Notes under the pieces: model-generated
Database searches by the model: none
The model's input: the letters and a program-made list of their open reading frames with translations, nothing else
Told to the model about the DNA's origin: nothing
Made by a program: the position numbers and the translations under genes
Origin: Flavobacterium kayseriense
GTDB lineage: Bacteria > Bacteroidota > Bacteroidia > Flavobacteriales > Flavobacteriaceae
Length of the DNA stretch: 64,000 nucleotides
NCBI RefSeq assembly: GCF_014305095.1
Contig: NZ_JACRUI010000001.1
Coordinates: 1,238,744 to 1,302,743 of the forward strand
Direction: 5' to 3'
Shown: piece after piece, positions 27,074 through 37,065 of the stretch
Position numbering within the stretch: the stretch's first letter is position 1
Layout: every line of letters begins with the position of its first letter

Positions 27074-27529
27074 TTAAAACAATTTTGCAACTTCTTGATT
27101 CACAAATTCTAAAAAGTGTTCGTCCTCGGCAGTGAAAGGATCAATAATATGGCTGTCAATATCAATTTGACCTACGTTTTTTCCGTCTACAAATAAGGGT
27201 ACTACGATTTCGGACTTCACAGTGAAGCTACAAGCAATGTAATTGTCTTGCGCTGCTACGTCAGGTACTACAAAATTAGCGTTTGACTCTGCTACTTGAC
27301 CACATATTCCTTTCCCAAATGGGATAACAGTATGATCTGTTTCAGCGCCTACATAAGGTCCTAGATGTAAAGTTTGTGTTTCGTGATTGGCAAAGTAGAA
27401 TCCTACCCAGTTATAATATTCTATTTTCGAGTTCAGAAGTTGACAAATGGATAATAATTTTTCGTCTCTTGTTTTGGTGCTATTTGTTGTTATTGCCGTG
27501 ACTTCTGGTTGTAAATCTATAAATGTCAT
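27074..27529 (-). CDS. msrC: GAF-domain free methionine-(R)-sulfoxide reductase
   Basis: This 151-residue single GAF-domain protein is similar to fRMsr (YebR/MsrC), which reduces free methionine-(R)-sulfoxide. Cys76 in GKGICGQVAE and Cys100 in NYIACSF align with Cys94 and Cys118 of the E. coli enzyme; the position of the third cysteine is not cysteine here. The end SEIVVPLFVDGKNVGQIDID is typical. It lies 37 bases upstream of the MORN/TonB_C gene on the same strand and has a -7 element close to its start. The activity is inferred from the family. Confidence 0.85.
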   Translation of the reverse strand: MTFIDLQPEVTAITTNSTKTRDEKLLSICQLLNSKIEYYNWVGFYFANHETQTLHLGPYVGAETDHTVIPFGKGICGQVAESNANFVVPDVAAQDNYIACSFTVKSEIVVPLFVDGKNVGQIDIDSHIIDPFTAEDEHFLEFVNQEVAKLF

Positions 27530-27547
27530 TTTATTCTATTTTTTATA

Positions 27548-27555
27548 CAAAAGTA
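27548..27555 (-). promoter_or_regulatory. Putative -7 element for the fRMsr gene
   Basis: On the minus strand this reads TACTTTTG, 18 bases before the start codon, predicting a leader of about a dozen bases. Confidence 0.5.
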
Positions 27556-27580
27556 TTTAAACTCCCTATTATTATTTATA

Positions 27581-27588
27581 TAAATTTG
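27581..27588 (+). promoter_or_regulatory. Putative -7 element for xrtF
   Basis: TAAATTTG matches TAnnTTTG and lies 13 bases before the TTG start of xrtF, giving a very short leader. No TTG -33 element is evident. Confidence 0.45.
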
Positions 27589-27601
27589 TTAAAAATTTAC
27601 T

Positions 27602-28147
27602 TTGAAAAAATATATCCTTTTATATAAACCCTTTTTGTTATTCTTATCAAAGTTTTTTTTGAGTTATATAGCGTTAACCTTACTTTATCAGTTGTATTTG
27701 AATCAGTTTACTGTTAATGAAATTGATGCTATTACTGGTTTGGTAGCGCAGCATACGGGTCAATTAATGTCTATTTTCAAAGCAGACTTTCAGATATCAA
27801 GTAATACTAATGAGGATTTTTTAAGGCTGATGTACAATGGTAGTTACGTGGCACGAATGATTGAGGGCTGCAATGCAATAAGCATCCTAATTTTGTTTGT
27901 TTCTTTTGTTTTTTCTTTTTCAGGAAAAGTAAAAGTGACTTTGCTTTTTATTTTTTTAGGTAGCTGTTTGATTTATTTTTTAAATGTGATACGAATCGCT
28001 TTATTATGTGTTTTAATGTATCGTTATCCGGAGAAAGAGGGTTTACTACACGGTGTTTTATTTCCTGCGTTTATTTACGGAATCGTCTTTTTTTTATGGT
28101 TAATTTGGGTTAATAAATATGCTAGTTATGGTAAAAGCAATCCTTAG
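27602..28147 (+). CDS. xrtF: Exosortase family protein XrtF
   Basis: This 181-residue polytopic membrane protein has the exosortase catalytic residues: Cys90 in IEGCNAIS, Arg131 in NVIRIAL and His150 in LLHGVLFP, each in a hydrophobic context. Exosortases are membrane transpeptidase-like enzymes that process C-terminal sorting signals. The flavobacterial XrtF subtype occurs with a small membrane partner, which follows here. The start is TTG at 27602: residues MKKYILLYKPFLLFL fit the family N-terminus and there is no nearby ATG. No protein in this window has a clear PEP-CTERM-like signal, so its substrates are unknown. Confidence 0.88.
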   Translation: MKKYILLYKPFLLFLSKFFLSYIALTLLYQLYLNQFTVNEIDAITGLVAQHTGQLMSIFKADFQISSNTNEDFLRLMYNGSYVARMIEGCNAISILILFVSFVFSFSGKVKVTLLFIFLGSCLIYFLNVIRIALLCVLMYRYPEKEGLLHGVLFPAFIYGIVFFLWLIWVNKYASYGKSNP

Positions 28148-28571
28148 AAATAAAGCAAGATTTTTTGTAGGGCTCTTGCTGGTTGTTTTTCTCATGCTAA
28201 TCCGAGCTTACGAGAGTGTACTTTTTTACGACCCGTTTTTGTCTTATTTTAAAAGTGATTATAAAGAGATACCGTTTCCAGAGTATGATTGGCTTCGTTT
28301 GTTCCTGGGTCTATTCTACCGGTACTCACTCAATTCGGTTTTATCATTAGGACTACTTTTTTTAATTTTTCAAAAAAATCAGCTAATCAAGTTTGCAGCT
28401 GTTCTGTACTTGTTGTTATTTGTTCTTTTTGCTTTTCTGTTTTTTCTGCTTATCAATTATTATGAGGGTCAAAGTAGCTGGTTACTTTTTTATGTTCGCA
28501 GATTTTTGATTCAGCCTATTTTTGGGCTGTTGTTCATCCCCGCTTTTTATTACCAAAAGCTTAATATGTAG
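28119..28571 (+). CDS. Exosortase F system-associated membrane protein
   Basis: This 150-residue protein has about four hydrophobic segments and directly overlaps the end of xrtF by 29 bases (or 20 if the ATG at 28128 is used). Motifs such as RAYESVLFYDPFLSYFK and the C-terminal RFLIQPIFGLLFIPAFYYQK match the small protein family found next to XrtF in flavobacteria. Its role is not known; co-translation suggests that it forms a complex with XrtF in the inner membrane. Confidence 0.82.
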   Translation: MLVMVKAILRNKARFFVGLLLVVFLMLIRAYESVLFYDPFLSYFKSDYKEIPFPEYDWLRLFLGLFYRYSLNSVLSLGLLFLIFQKNQLIKFAAVLYLLLFVLFAFLFFLLINYYEGQSSWLLFYVRRFLIQPIFGLLFIPAFYYQKLNM

Positions 28572-28628
28572 TATTTTATTGGTATCTTTATAAGAATAAG
28601 TGTTATTTAATCATTTATTTTTATAGGT

Positions 28629-29462
28629 ATGAAGATCATTAAAAATTCAGGTGAAATAGTTGATTTTGATGCAATAAAGCTTAGGGTCTCGCTAACAAAG
28701 TCAGGAGCCAGTAAAGGAGTGGTAGATGAAATATTAAATCAAATTAAAAAAGAATTATACGAAGGTATAACCACTAAAACAATTTATAAAAAAGCTTTTT
28801 CTCTCTTAAAAAAACAATCTAATTCTCACGCAGCAAGATACAATCTTCGCTCCGCTTTGCTTCTGCTAGGACCTGCTGGTTTTTTTTTCGAAAAGTATAT
28901 CGCACGAATATTTCAGGCGGAAGGATGTGAAACGAAAATCAATATGATTCTGCAAGGTAAATGCGTTTCTCATGAGATTGATGTATTGTTCAAAAAAGAA
29001 GGGCAAATTGCAATGGTAGAGTGCAAGTTCCATGGAAGTGTAACTGCAGCTTCAGATGTGAAAGTTCCTTTGTATATTCATTCTAGATTTAACGATCTTA
29101 AAGTACTTCCGCATACTATTTTTTCTAACAATGATGTTATTAGTGAATGTTGGATTGCAACTAATAATAGATTTACGTCTGATGCAATAACCTATGCAGC
29201 TTGCGCAGGACTCAAATTACTAAGCTGGAACTACCCAAAAAATAATAATTTAAAAACTAAAAATGACAGGGACTGTCTCTATCCTGTAACTTGTTTAACT
29301 ACAATATCGCTAGCTGAAAAAGACAAACTATTGTTTCTCGATGTTATTTTAGTGAAGGAATTGCTTAGCAACAATAATGTACTTAAAAAAGTAGGATTAA
29401 GTGAAAATAGAATTAAAAGAGTATTAAAGGAAGCAGCAGAATTGTGTCGTTTTGTTTTTTAG
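28629..29462 (+). CDS. ATP-cone domain fused to a PD-(D/E)XK-like nuclease domain
   Basis: This 277-residue protein has two recognisable parts. Residues 1-85 form an ATP-cone (IIKNSGEIVDFDAIKLRVSL, then the TTKTIYKKAFSLL region), a nucleotide-binding module best known from ribonucleotide reductases and NrdR. Residues 86-180 look like an Mrr/restriction endonuclease fold, with Asp118 in HEIDVLF and Glu131-x-Lys133 in MVECKFH as the D...ExK metal site. The C-terminus (about 235-277, LSENRIKRVLKEAAEL) may be a helical DNA-binding tail. It lies 31 bases upstream of a beta-CASP metallo-hydrolase gene. A nucleotide-controlled nuclease is a reasonable inference; nothing shows the substrate. Confidence 0.78.
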   Translation: MKIIKNSGEIVDFDAIKLRVSLTKSGASKGVVDEILNQIKKELYEGITTKTIYKKAFSLLKKQSNSHAARYNLRSALLLLGPAGFFFEKYIARIFQAEGCETKINMILQGKCVSHEIDVLFKKEGQIAMVECKFHGSVTAASDVKVPLYIHSRFNDLKVLPHTIFSNNDVISECWIATNNRFTSDAITYAACAGLKLLSWNYPKNNNLKTKNDRDCLYPVTCLTTISLAEKDKLLFLDVILVKELLSNNNVLKKVGLSENRIKRVLKEAAELCRFVF

Positions 29463-29493
29463 GAAATAAATATGAAATCTAAATTACCAAATT

Positions 29494-30852
29494 ATGAAAG
29501 TTATATTTTTGGGAGGAACAGGGACTGTAACAGGATCAAAAACTGTTTTACAGAGCGGTACCAATACTATTTTAATTGATTGTGGCCTATTTCAAGGAAT
29601 AAAACCAATTCGGGAATTAAATTGGCAGCCACTGTCAGTCTTGCCGTCGACAATCGATTGTGTTTTGTTAACGCATGGACACCTAGATCACTGTGGGTGG
29701 TTGCCTTTGCTAGTTGATCAGGGATTTGAAGGTAAGATTTATTGCAGTAATCCTACGATGGCAATAGCAAAGTTGATTCTAATAGATAGTGCTAAAATTC
29801 AAGAGGATGAAGCAAAAAAGGCGAATAAGGAAAAGTACTCTAAGCATGATATCGCTAAACCGCTTTACACAGTAGCACAAGCTGAAAAAGTATTTGGGCT
29901 ATTTCATGTTATCAAAACAAATGAAACAATACCACTTCTTGGTGGAGATATCTCGGCAAAATTTACAAACGCTGGTCATATTATTGGAGCCTGTACTATT
30001 GAGGTAAATTGTGAAAATAAAAAGCTTGTTTTTTCGGGAGACATAGGTCGCGACAATGATATACTGATGTTTCCGCCTACCAAGCCTAAAGATGCAACCT
30101 ATGTTTTTCTAGAAAGTACGTACGGTGACCGACTTCATCCAGATACTAATGCTAAAGCAGAATTGGAAATCGAAATCAACAATGCAGTTAAAAAAGGAGG
30201 AACTGTAATTATACCAAGTTTTGCTGTAGAGCGTGCTCAAGGAGTAATGTACCTCTTATGGCAACTTAAATTAGAAGGCAAGATCCCGGATATACCCTAT
30301 ATCATTGATTCACCAATGGGTGTGAGTGCTTTTGATATATTTTTTAATAATAGTAATTGGCATAAAATTTCAGTTGCAGATTGTGTTGCTATGAGTAAAA
30401 TGTTTTCCATGATTACTGATTTCAGGGATACGGTGGAAGTTATAGGGAGGAAAAAACCCAAAGTAGTCATTGCTGCTAGCGGAATGGTAACCGGAGGAAG
30501 GGTATTGAATTATTTAGAAGAATACATTAATAAGCCAGAAACTACCGTTATTTTAGTAGGCTATCAAGGTGAAGGAACTCGGGGTCGAAAATTGATTGAA
30601 GGAGCGGCAAACGTTAAAATCTATGGAAAGATATTTTCTGTGTTAGCGAGAGTGATAGAAATCAAAGGTTTATCAGCTCATGGAGATCAGAACGATTTGT
30701 TAAATTGGTTGTCAGATTTAAAAAGTAAGCCTTCAAAAGTTTTTATTGTTCACGGTGAAAACCAACCTGCTGATGAACTTCGTATTAAAATTATAGAGCG
30801 TTACGGTTTTGATTGTTGCGTTCCTCTTTTAGGTCAGGAATTTGAACTTTAA
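29494..30852 (+). CDS. Beta-CASP metallo-beta-lactamase (RNA-processing nuclease type)
   Basis: This 452-residue protein has the zinc-binding HGHLDH motif at 61-66 and further metal ligands in NAGHIIGACT and FSGDIGRDND. The beta-CASP region includes ESTYGDR, PSFAVERAQ, ASGMVTGGRVLNYL and SAHGDQNDL, and the protein ends with a C-terminal RNA-specificity (RMMBL) domain (SKVFIVHGENQPADEL). The family includes CPSF73 and bacterial relatives that cut RNA. It is probably co-expressed with the ATP-cone nuclease gene just upstream. Confidence 0.9.
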   Translation: MKVIFLGGTGTVTGSKTVLQSGTNTILIDCGLFQGIKPIRELNWQPLSVLPSTIDCVLLTHGHLDHCGWLPLLVDQGFEGKIYCSNPTMAIAKLILIDSAKIQEDEAKKANKEKYSKHDIAKPLYTVAQAEKVFGLFHVIKTNETIPLLGGDISAKFTNAGHIIGACTIEVNCENKKLVFSGDIGRDNDILMFPPTKPKDATYVFLESTYGDRLHPDTNAKAELEIEINNAVKKGGTVIIPSFAVERAQGVMYLLWQLKLEGKIPDIPYIIDSPMGVSAFDIFFNNSNWHKISVADCVAMSKMFSMITDFRDTVEVIGRKKPKVVIAASGMVTGGRVLNYLEEYINKPETTVILVGYQGEGTRGRKLIEGAANVKIYGKIFSVLARVIEIKGLSAHGDQNDLLNWLSDLKSKPSKVFIVHGENQPADELRIKIIERYGFDCCVPLLGQEFEL

Positions 30853-30977
30853 GTATTTTATTTCGGTTTTTAGAGCTAAAAAATGATTCAATTTTAGTTG
30901 TGTTTTGCGGATTAAAATTTCGCTTTCTATTAATATTTAAATTAATAGTTAATTAAAATCTAAAATATATCAATCTA

Positions 30978-31008
30978 TTGTTCGTAAAGTAAATAATAAC
31001 TACTTTCA
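30978..31008 (+). promoter_or_regulatory. Possible dedA promoter
   Basis: TTG (30978-30980) is followed after 20 bases by TACTTTCA (31001-31008), a six-of-eight-type fit to the -7 element, about 35 bases before the dedA start. Confidence 0.4.
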
Positions 31009-31042
31009 CGTTCAAAATATTTTAGCATAAATACACCCAGAA

Positions 31043-31726
31043 ATGAACAATTTTGATTGGAAAAATTTAATAGATCCGCTTTTTTATATTCACTTTGATG
31101 TGAATGGTATTAAAATGGGTATTTACATCGTTTTATTTATTGTCTTTGCAGAGACAGGCCTATTTGCAGGTTTCTTTCTGCCAGGAGATAGTCTATTGTT
31201 TCTAGCTGGAATTTACAATCGCGAATTGATAGAAAATGTGCTGTTTATAGAAAGTTCTTTCATTAATGTAGTGTTGCTATCTTTGATGGTTGCACTAGCA
31301 GGAATTTTAGGAAACATAGTGGGGTACTGGTTTGGATCTAAAAGTGGGTATTATCTATACAATAAAGAGGACAGTTTTTGGTTTAAGAAGAAGTATTTAG
31401 TTCAATCTAAGGACTTTTTTGAAAAGCACGGAGGAAGAGCAATTATCTTTGCTAGATTTTTACCAATATTTAGAACTTTTGCACCTATAGTTGCGGGTAT
31501 TGTTACAATGGACAAGAAAAAATTCATGTTTTATAACGTAGTGAGTTCTTTTTTATGGTCGTTTACATTAATTTTTGCCGGTCATTATCTGTATGGTTTT
31601 TTATTAAATAATTACGGGATTAATTTAAAAGAGCATATTGAGTTAATTGTTATCGCACTTGTTGTTCTTACATTATCTCCAGTATTACTTAAGTTCGCTA
31701 AGAAATCTCCTGAATCCATAGATTAG
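31043..31726 (+). CDS. DedA-family membrane protein
   Basis: This 227-residue inner-membrane protein belongs to the DedA/VTT superfamily, which includes undecaprenyl-phosphate flippases and proteins that affect membrane potential and lipid distribution. Characteristic segments are ETGLFAGFFLPGDSLLFLAG and the amphipathic FARFLPIFRTFAPIVAGI with conserved arginines. Four to five membrane segments follow the usual order. It stands alone between the nuclease pair and the terminator shared with groEL. Confidence 0.9.
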   Translation: MNNFDWKNLIDPLFYIHFDVNGIKMGIYIVLFIVFAETGLFAGFFLPGDSLLFLAGIYNRELIENVLFIESSFINVVLLSLMVALAGILGNIVGYWFGSKSGYYLYNKEDSFWFKKKYLVQSKDFFEKHGGRAIIFARFLPIFRTFAPIVAGIVTMDKKKFMFYNVVSSFLWSFTLIFAGHYLYGFLLNNYGINLKEHIELIVIALVVLTLSPVLLKFAKKSPESID

Positions 31727-31762
31727 GAATTATATTTTTAACGCGACATCTATCTTCTAAAT

Positions 31763-31800
31763 AAAAAATCCGTCTTACTAACAGTAAGACGGATTTTTTT
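31763..31800. terminator. Bidirectional terminator between dedA and groEL
   Basis: A 17-bp perfect stem (31763-31779 and 31783-31799, loop AAC) has flanking A and T runs and serves the two convergent genes. Confidence 0.93.
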
Positions 31801-31820
31801 ATAATCAAAATGCTTAATTT

Positions 31821-33485
<1,665 letters not shown>

Positions 33486-33530
33486 CATTGTTATTTATTC
33501 AATCTTAGTTTTTAAACGGGAAACAAAATT

Positions 33531-33806
33531 TTAGATTATTGCAAGAATATCATCTTCACGCATGATCAAATAATCTTTTCCTTCTAATTTTAATTCAGTT
33601 CCTGCGTATTTACCGTAAAGTACAGAGTCACCAATTTTTACTGTCATAGTGTGTTCTTTAGTTCCATTTCCTACAGCTACAACAGTACCTTTTTGTGGTT
33701 TTTCTTTGGCAGTGTCTGGAATAAAAATACCTGAGGCAGTTTTTGTTTCTGCGGCAACTGGTTCGATAAGAACTCTGTCTGAAAGCGGTTTAATGTTTAA
33801 AGCCAT
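33531..33806 (-). CDS. groES: Co-chaperonin GroES
   Basis: This 91-residue 10-kDa co-chaperonin caps the GroEL ring. The start [20 protein letters not shown], the mobile loop [16 protein letters not shown], and the end [12 protein letters not shown] are typical. It is the first gene of the groESL unit. I see no CIRCE element in the upstream 90 bases, so HrcA control is not evident. Confidence 0.97.
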   Translation of the reverse strand: MALNIKPLSDRVLIEPVAAETKTASGIFIPDTAKEKPQKGTVVAVGNGTKEHTMTVKIGDSVLYGKYAGTELKLEGKDYLIMREDDILAII

Positions 33807-33893
33807 GATTTTATATTTTTAAATGTGTTTTTATAATCTTCTTTAGGGTTTCAGAAATTATGCCATACTAGTTTAGGTGACATATTTACCTAT

Positions 33894-33928
33894 AAAAAAT
33901 GCCAGCTTTGACAAGCTGGCATTTTTTA
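33894..33928 (-). terminator. Terminator of the secG-ended transcription unit
   Basis: A 15-bp perfect stem (33894-33908 and 33913-33927, loop TGAC) has an A run on the left, giving a T run on the minus strand, 17 bases past the secG stop. The symmetric A/T flanks would make it work in either direction. Confidence 0.9.
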
Positions 33929-33944
33929 TATTGTAAAGTATGAA

Positions 33945-34274
33945 TTAATTAGCAGGAGTAGTTGCTGCTGGTGCATCTTGTGTTGGTGCTGCTGGTGCAG
34001 TAGCTTCTACATTATCAATGATTTTAGAATCGGTATCACTTAGAGTTCCAGTGAAGCTCAAAGTAGATAGTAAGATAAGCGCAATTAATATAGTTGCCAA
34101 TGTCCAAGTACTTTTGTCTAAAAAGTCAGAGGTTTTTTGTACTCCTCCTATTTGTGTTGAACCACCTAATGAAGAGGAAAGACCACCACCTTTAGGGTTT
34201 TGAACCATAATTACTACGATCAATAGAAAACAAACTATTGTGATTAAAACTAAAAAAATTGAAAATGTGCTCAT
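33945..34274 (-). CDS. secG: Preprotein translocase subunit SecG
   Basis: This 109-residue protein has two membrane segments, FLVLITIVCFLLIVVIMVQ and about residues 53-75 (TWTLATILIALILLSTLSF), separated by the conserved cytoplasmic loop NPKGGGLSSSLGG. This is the SecG pattern. SecG assists SecYE in protein export. The C-terminal tail is rich in Ala, Pro and Thr, as often seen in Bacteroidetes. It is the last gene of the miaB-led unit and lies three bases after the TPR gene. Confidence 0.93.
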   Translation of the reverse strand: MSTFSIFLVLITIVCFLLIVVIMVQNPKGGGLSSSLGGSTQIGGVQKTSDFLDKSTWTLATILIALILLSTLSFTGTLSDTDSKIIDNVEATAPAAPTQDAPAATTPAN

Positions 34275-34277
34275 TGC

Positions 34278-35129
34278 TTAATTATTGTTTTGTTGTAAAA
34301 TCTTAATATCCGATATACGGTCTGCAAAGAAACTACTTTTTTCTGGATATTTCAAAATTAATATTTCATAAGCTTGTATGGCTTTTTGATATTTTTTTTG
34401 CTCTAAATATACCTTTGCAAGTGTCTCAGTCATTAGGGACGAGTTGTCGTCCTTATTAATATCAAAATAGGCGGGAGAAGGAGTTCCGTTTTTTACAGGA
34501 GCAATCTTCGGGCTTGTTGCTATGAATTTATTGATTAGGGCTTCTTTTTTCTTTTTGACCTCGTCGATAATAGTACTTTTTGGTATTTCTACTTCTTCTT
34601 GGCTTCTAACAATAGGTTGGATTCGAGATAATTTTAACCATTCCTGAAAAGAGTGTTTTTCATTTTCAGCAAAATCGAGTGGACTCCCAATAGCTAGTTT
34701 TTCCTCAATATTTTTATTGGTTCCTTGAGTTGTGGACGAAGTAGCTTCTTTTATAGAGGATAGAATTGATTGCTCAAGCTTGTTGCTATTGCTTTCGTTT
34801 TCTTTTTTCGTTAAAATTTCTTCACTATCAATTACTGTGATATCAAATAATTCTTGTTTCTTTTTATCAAATAGTGCTTTCTGAATGGCAATGAAAGATG
34901 CTGAGCTTATAAAATCAAATAAAACACTCCTGTCTGTAGTGTGAGCAGCTGTAATTTTTAAGGCTATATTGTACCTAAAACTATTTTGATCATATAGTCC
35001 TTTTAGACGTAGAGCTCTTGCGCTCTGAAAATAAGGAAACTCATCTAACACTTTCTCCAATGCAACAGTCTGCAATTCAGAGATAGCATTGGGTTTGTTC
35101 ATTAATTGAGTGTATTCCATTACATTCAT
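34278..35129 (-). CDS. TPR-containing protein of unknown function
   Basis: This 283-residue protein is soluble, without a signal peptide. Its N-terminal third (EYTQLMNKPNAISELQTVAL, then FPYFQSARALRLKGL) is helical and resembles a tetratricopeptide-like packing. The middle is rich in Glu, Lys and Ser and probably disordered. The C-terminus (LAKVYLEQKKYQKAIQAYEIL) is a clear TPR unit. I do not recognise a specific function. It is encoded between lptE and secG in one unit, so an envelope-biogenesis link is possible but unproven. Confidence 0.7.
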   Translation of the reverse strand: MNVMEYTQLMNKPNAISELQTVALEKVLDEFPYFQSARALRLKGLYDQNSFRYNIALKITAAHTTDRSVLFDFISSASFIAIQKALFDKKKQELFDITVIDSEEILTKKENESNSNKLEQSILSSIKEATSSTTQGTNKNIEEKLAIGSPLDFAENEKHSFQEWLKLSRIQPIVRSQEEVEIPKSTIIDEVKKKKEALINKFIATSPKIAPVKNGTPSPAYFDINKDDNSSLMTETLAKVYLEQKKYQKAIQAYEILILKYPEKSSFFADRISDIKILQQNNN

Positions 35130-35195
35130 GATAGCTTGTTCTTTTCCGTTTGGATTATTATTCTTTGTTATTAATTTAAATAGACTACTGACTAT

Positions 35196-35699
35196 TTACC
35201 ATTTAGCTAATGATTCATTGAATATGTCTTGAGTGATTCTGTCAAAAATTTCGTCTAGTGCTACATTTAATGAAGCTCCACTCAATTGAGTTGTTGCTGG
35301 GTAATCGTAGAAGAATTCAAATGTCTTTTCAAAGTTATCAGTCTCTTTATTCTTATTGGTAAATCGAACATTTATCCTAATTTTTAATCGGTTTTGAGAA
35401 GCTTGTTGATCTGCAGTTGCTGTCATCGGACTAATACGATAATCTACAATCTCACCTTCATAGGTCAAATCGGCTCCGTTTTTGGTTAAATTTAAATTCG
35501 TTTGATTTTGAATCAAATCCTGAAGTTGTAAGGTAAAAGTTCTATCAATTCCAGGTTCAACTAATTCAGCATTATTTTGGAAAAAATTTACCTGAAATGT
35601 ACTAGCGTCAATTTTTCCTGTTCCTGTAAAATTATACACCCCACAGCTATTTAATAAAAATGAGGTTGTTATCAATAAAAGGCAATATATTTTTCTCAT
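35196..35699 (-). CDS. lptE: LptE-family lipopolysaccharide assembly lipoprotein
   Basis: This 167-residue lipoprotein has a signal MRKIYCLLLITTSFLLNSC with the lipobox Cys at residue 19, followed by GVYNFTGTGKID. The start of the mature part and the predicted alternating strands fit the Bacteroidetes LptE family, the plug of the LptD outer-membrane translocon that places LPS in the outer leaflet. Sequence signals for this family are weak, but the position (sigma-54 regulator, lptE, TPR, secG) is one I associate with flavobacteria. Confidence 0.8.
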   Translation of the reverse strand: MRKIYCLLLITTSFLLNSCGVYNFTGTGKIDASTFQVNFFQNNAELVEPGIDRTFTLQLQDLIQNQTNLNLTKNGADLTYEGEIVDYRISPMTATADQQASQNRLKIRINVRFTNKNKETDNFEKTFEFFYDYPATTQLSGASLNVALDEIFDRITQDIFNESLAKW

Positions 35700-35753
35700 G
35701 TGAATTGTATAGCTTTAAAATTTTGGTTTTTACAAAGTAATAGATCAGTGGTT

Positions 35754-37010
35754 TTATAGATCGAACTGTTTGATTTTTCGGTACAAAGTTCGTTCAGAAA
35801 TACCCAACTCATCCGCTGCTGCTTTTCGTTTGCCTTTGTTTTTTTCTAATGACTTTTTGATCATTTCGATTTCCTTTTGCTCTAAGCGCAAAACTTCTTC
35901 CTCCTCTATAGTTTCTGCAAAAAGATAATTATCTTCCTCTTCTTCATAGTTTTCATTATGTTGCGGACTCGCTATTACTCCCGTTCCTGGCTGTTCTTCA
36001 AAGTCTATTTCACTGTCATTCTCTTTTACACCGTAGATTTTCTGAATAAGGTTTGGGTTAATTTCTTGTGCCTTTGCAGCCCCGTTTTTCATCAATTCTA
36101 ACGTTAGTTTCTTCAAATCATTCAAATCACTTTTCATGTCGAACAAAACCTTGTATAGAATGTCTCTTTCTGTGCTAAAGTCACTTTCTTCTTTTTTGTT
36201 TTTTATGACTGATGGAAGGTTGCTTCCTTCAGTTGGTAAATAGGAGTGAAGAGTGGCTCCCGTGATTTCGCGATTGGTCTCTAAAACTGATAGCTGTTCG
36301 GCTACGTTTCTTAATTGACGAATGTTTCCGCTCCAGCGAAATTTTTGTAATAACTGTACCGCACTATCCTCTAGTTTTAACGGGGGCATTTTATATTTGT
36401 GAGCAAAATCGGCTGCGAATTTTCTAAATAGTAAATGAATATCGTCTTTTCGATCTCTCAAAGGTGGAAGCAGAATGTCTACTGTACTTAAACGGTAATA
36501 CAAATCCTCACGAAACTTCCCTTTTTCGATAGCATCAAATAAATTAACATTTGTAGCCGCTACTATTCTGACATCTGTTTTTTGAACTTGTGACGAACCC
36601 ACCTTAATGAATTCTCCGTTTTCTAAAACACGCAACAATCGTACTTGAGTCGTCAACGGTAATTCACCCACTTCATCAAGAAATATTGTTCCTCCATCTG
36701 CAACTTCAAAATAGCCTTCACGGGTACTTGTTGCTCCTGTGAATGCTCCTTTTTCGTGACCAAATAGTTCACTGTCTATTGTTCCTTCAGGGATAGCTCC
36801 ACAGTTTACAGCGATATATTTACCGTGTTTTCTGTGGGATAAAGAATGTATGATTTTTGGAATACTTTCCTTTCCTACACCACTTTCCCCAATTACTAAA
36901 ACTGAAATATCAGTAGGAGCTACTTGAATTGCTTTTTCTATGGCACGATTTAGTTTTGGGTCATTCCCAATGATCTCAAATCGTTGTTTTATATTTTGGA
37001 CTGTTTCCAT
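35754..37010 (-). CDS. Sigma-54-interacting transcription activator without a receiver domain
   Basis: This 418-residue bacterial enhancer-binding protein has the AAA+ domain at about residues 10-245: Walker A GESGVGKE (41-48), the sigma-54 contact loop GAFTGA (88-93), and Walker B TIFLDEVGEL. The C-terminal Fis-type helix-turn-helix is at about 380-418 (KRKAAADELGISERTLYRKI). The N-terminal regulatory domain found in NtrC or PspF-regulator systems is absent, since the AAA+ domain begins almost at once. Between the domains is a 130-residue acidic linker. Activity may be controlled by level or a partner protein. Targets are unknown. Confidence 0.9.
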   Translation of the reverse strand: METVQNIKQRFEIIGNDPKLNRAIEKAIQVAPTDISVLVIGESGVGKESIPKIIHSLSHRKHGKYIAVNCGAIPEGTIDSELFGHEKGAFTGATSTREGYFEVADGGTIFLDEVGELPLTTQVRLLRVLENGEFIKVGSSQVQKTDVRIVAATNVNLFDAIEKGKFREDLYYRLSTVDILLPPLRDRKDDIHLLFRKFAADFAHKYKMPPLKLEDSAVQLLQKFRWSGNIRQLRNVAEQLSVLETNREITGATLHSYLPTEGSNLPSVIKNKKEESDFSTERDILYKVLFDMKSDLNDLKKLTLELMKNGAAKAQEINPNLIQKIYGVKENDSEIDFEEQPGTGVIASPQHNENYEEEEDNYLFAETIEEEEVLRLEQKEIEMIKKSLEKNKGKRKAAADELGISERTLYRKIKQFDL

Positions 37011-37065
37011 ATTTCAATGCGATGTAAAAGGCAGTTTGTAAAATTTGTTTACTAGAATCGATATC

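Noticed and set aside
27037..27090. Upstream extension of the MORN/TonB_C protein to 27090
   Set aside because: It would overlap the preceding gene and put 18 residues before a normal signal peptide; the ATG at 27036 is better.
33807..33893. CIRCE operator upstream of groES
   Set aside because: No TTAGCACTC-N9-GAGTGCTAA pattern or close variant is seen.
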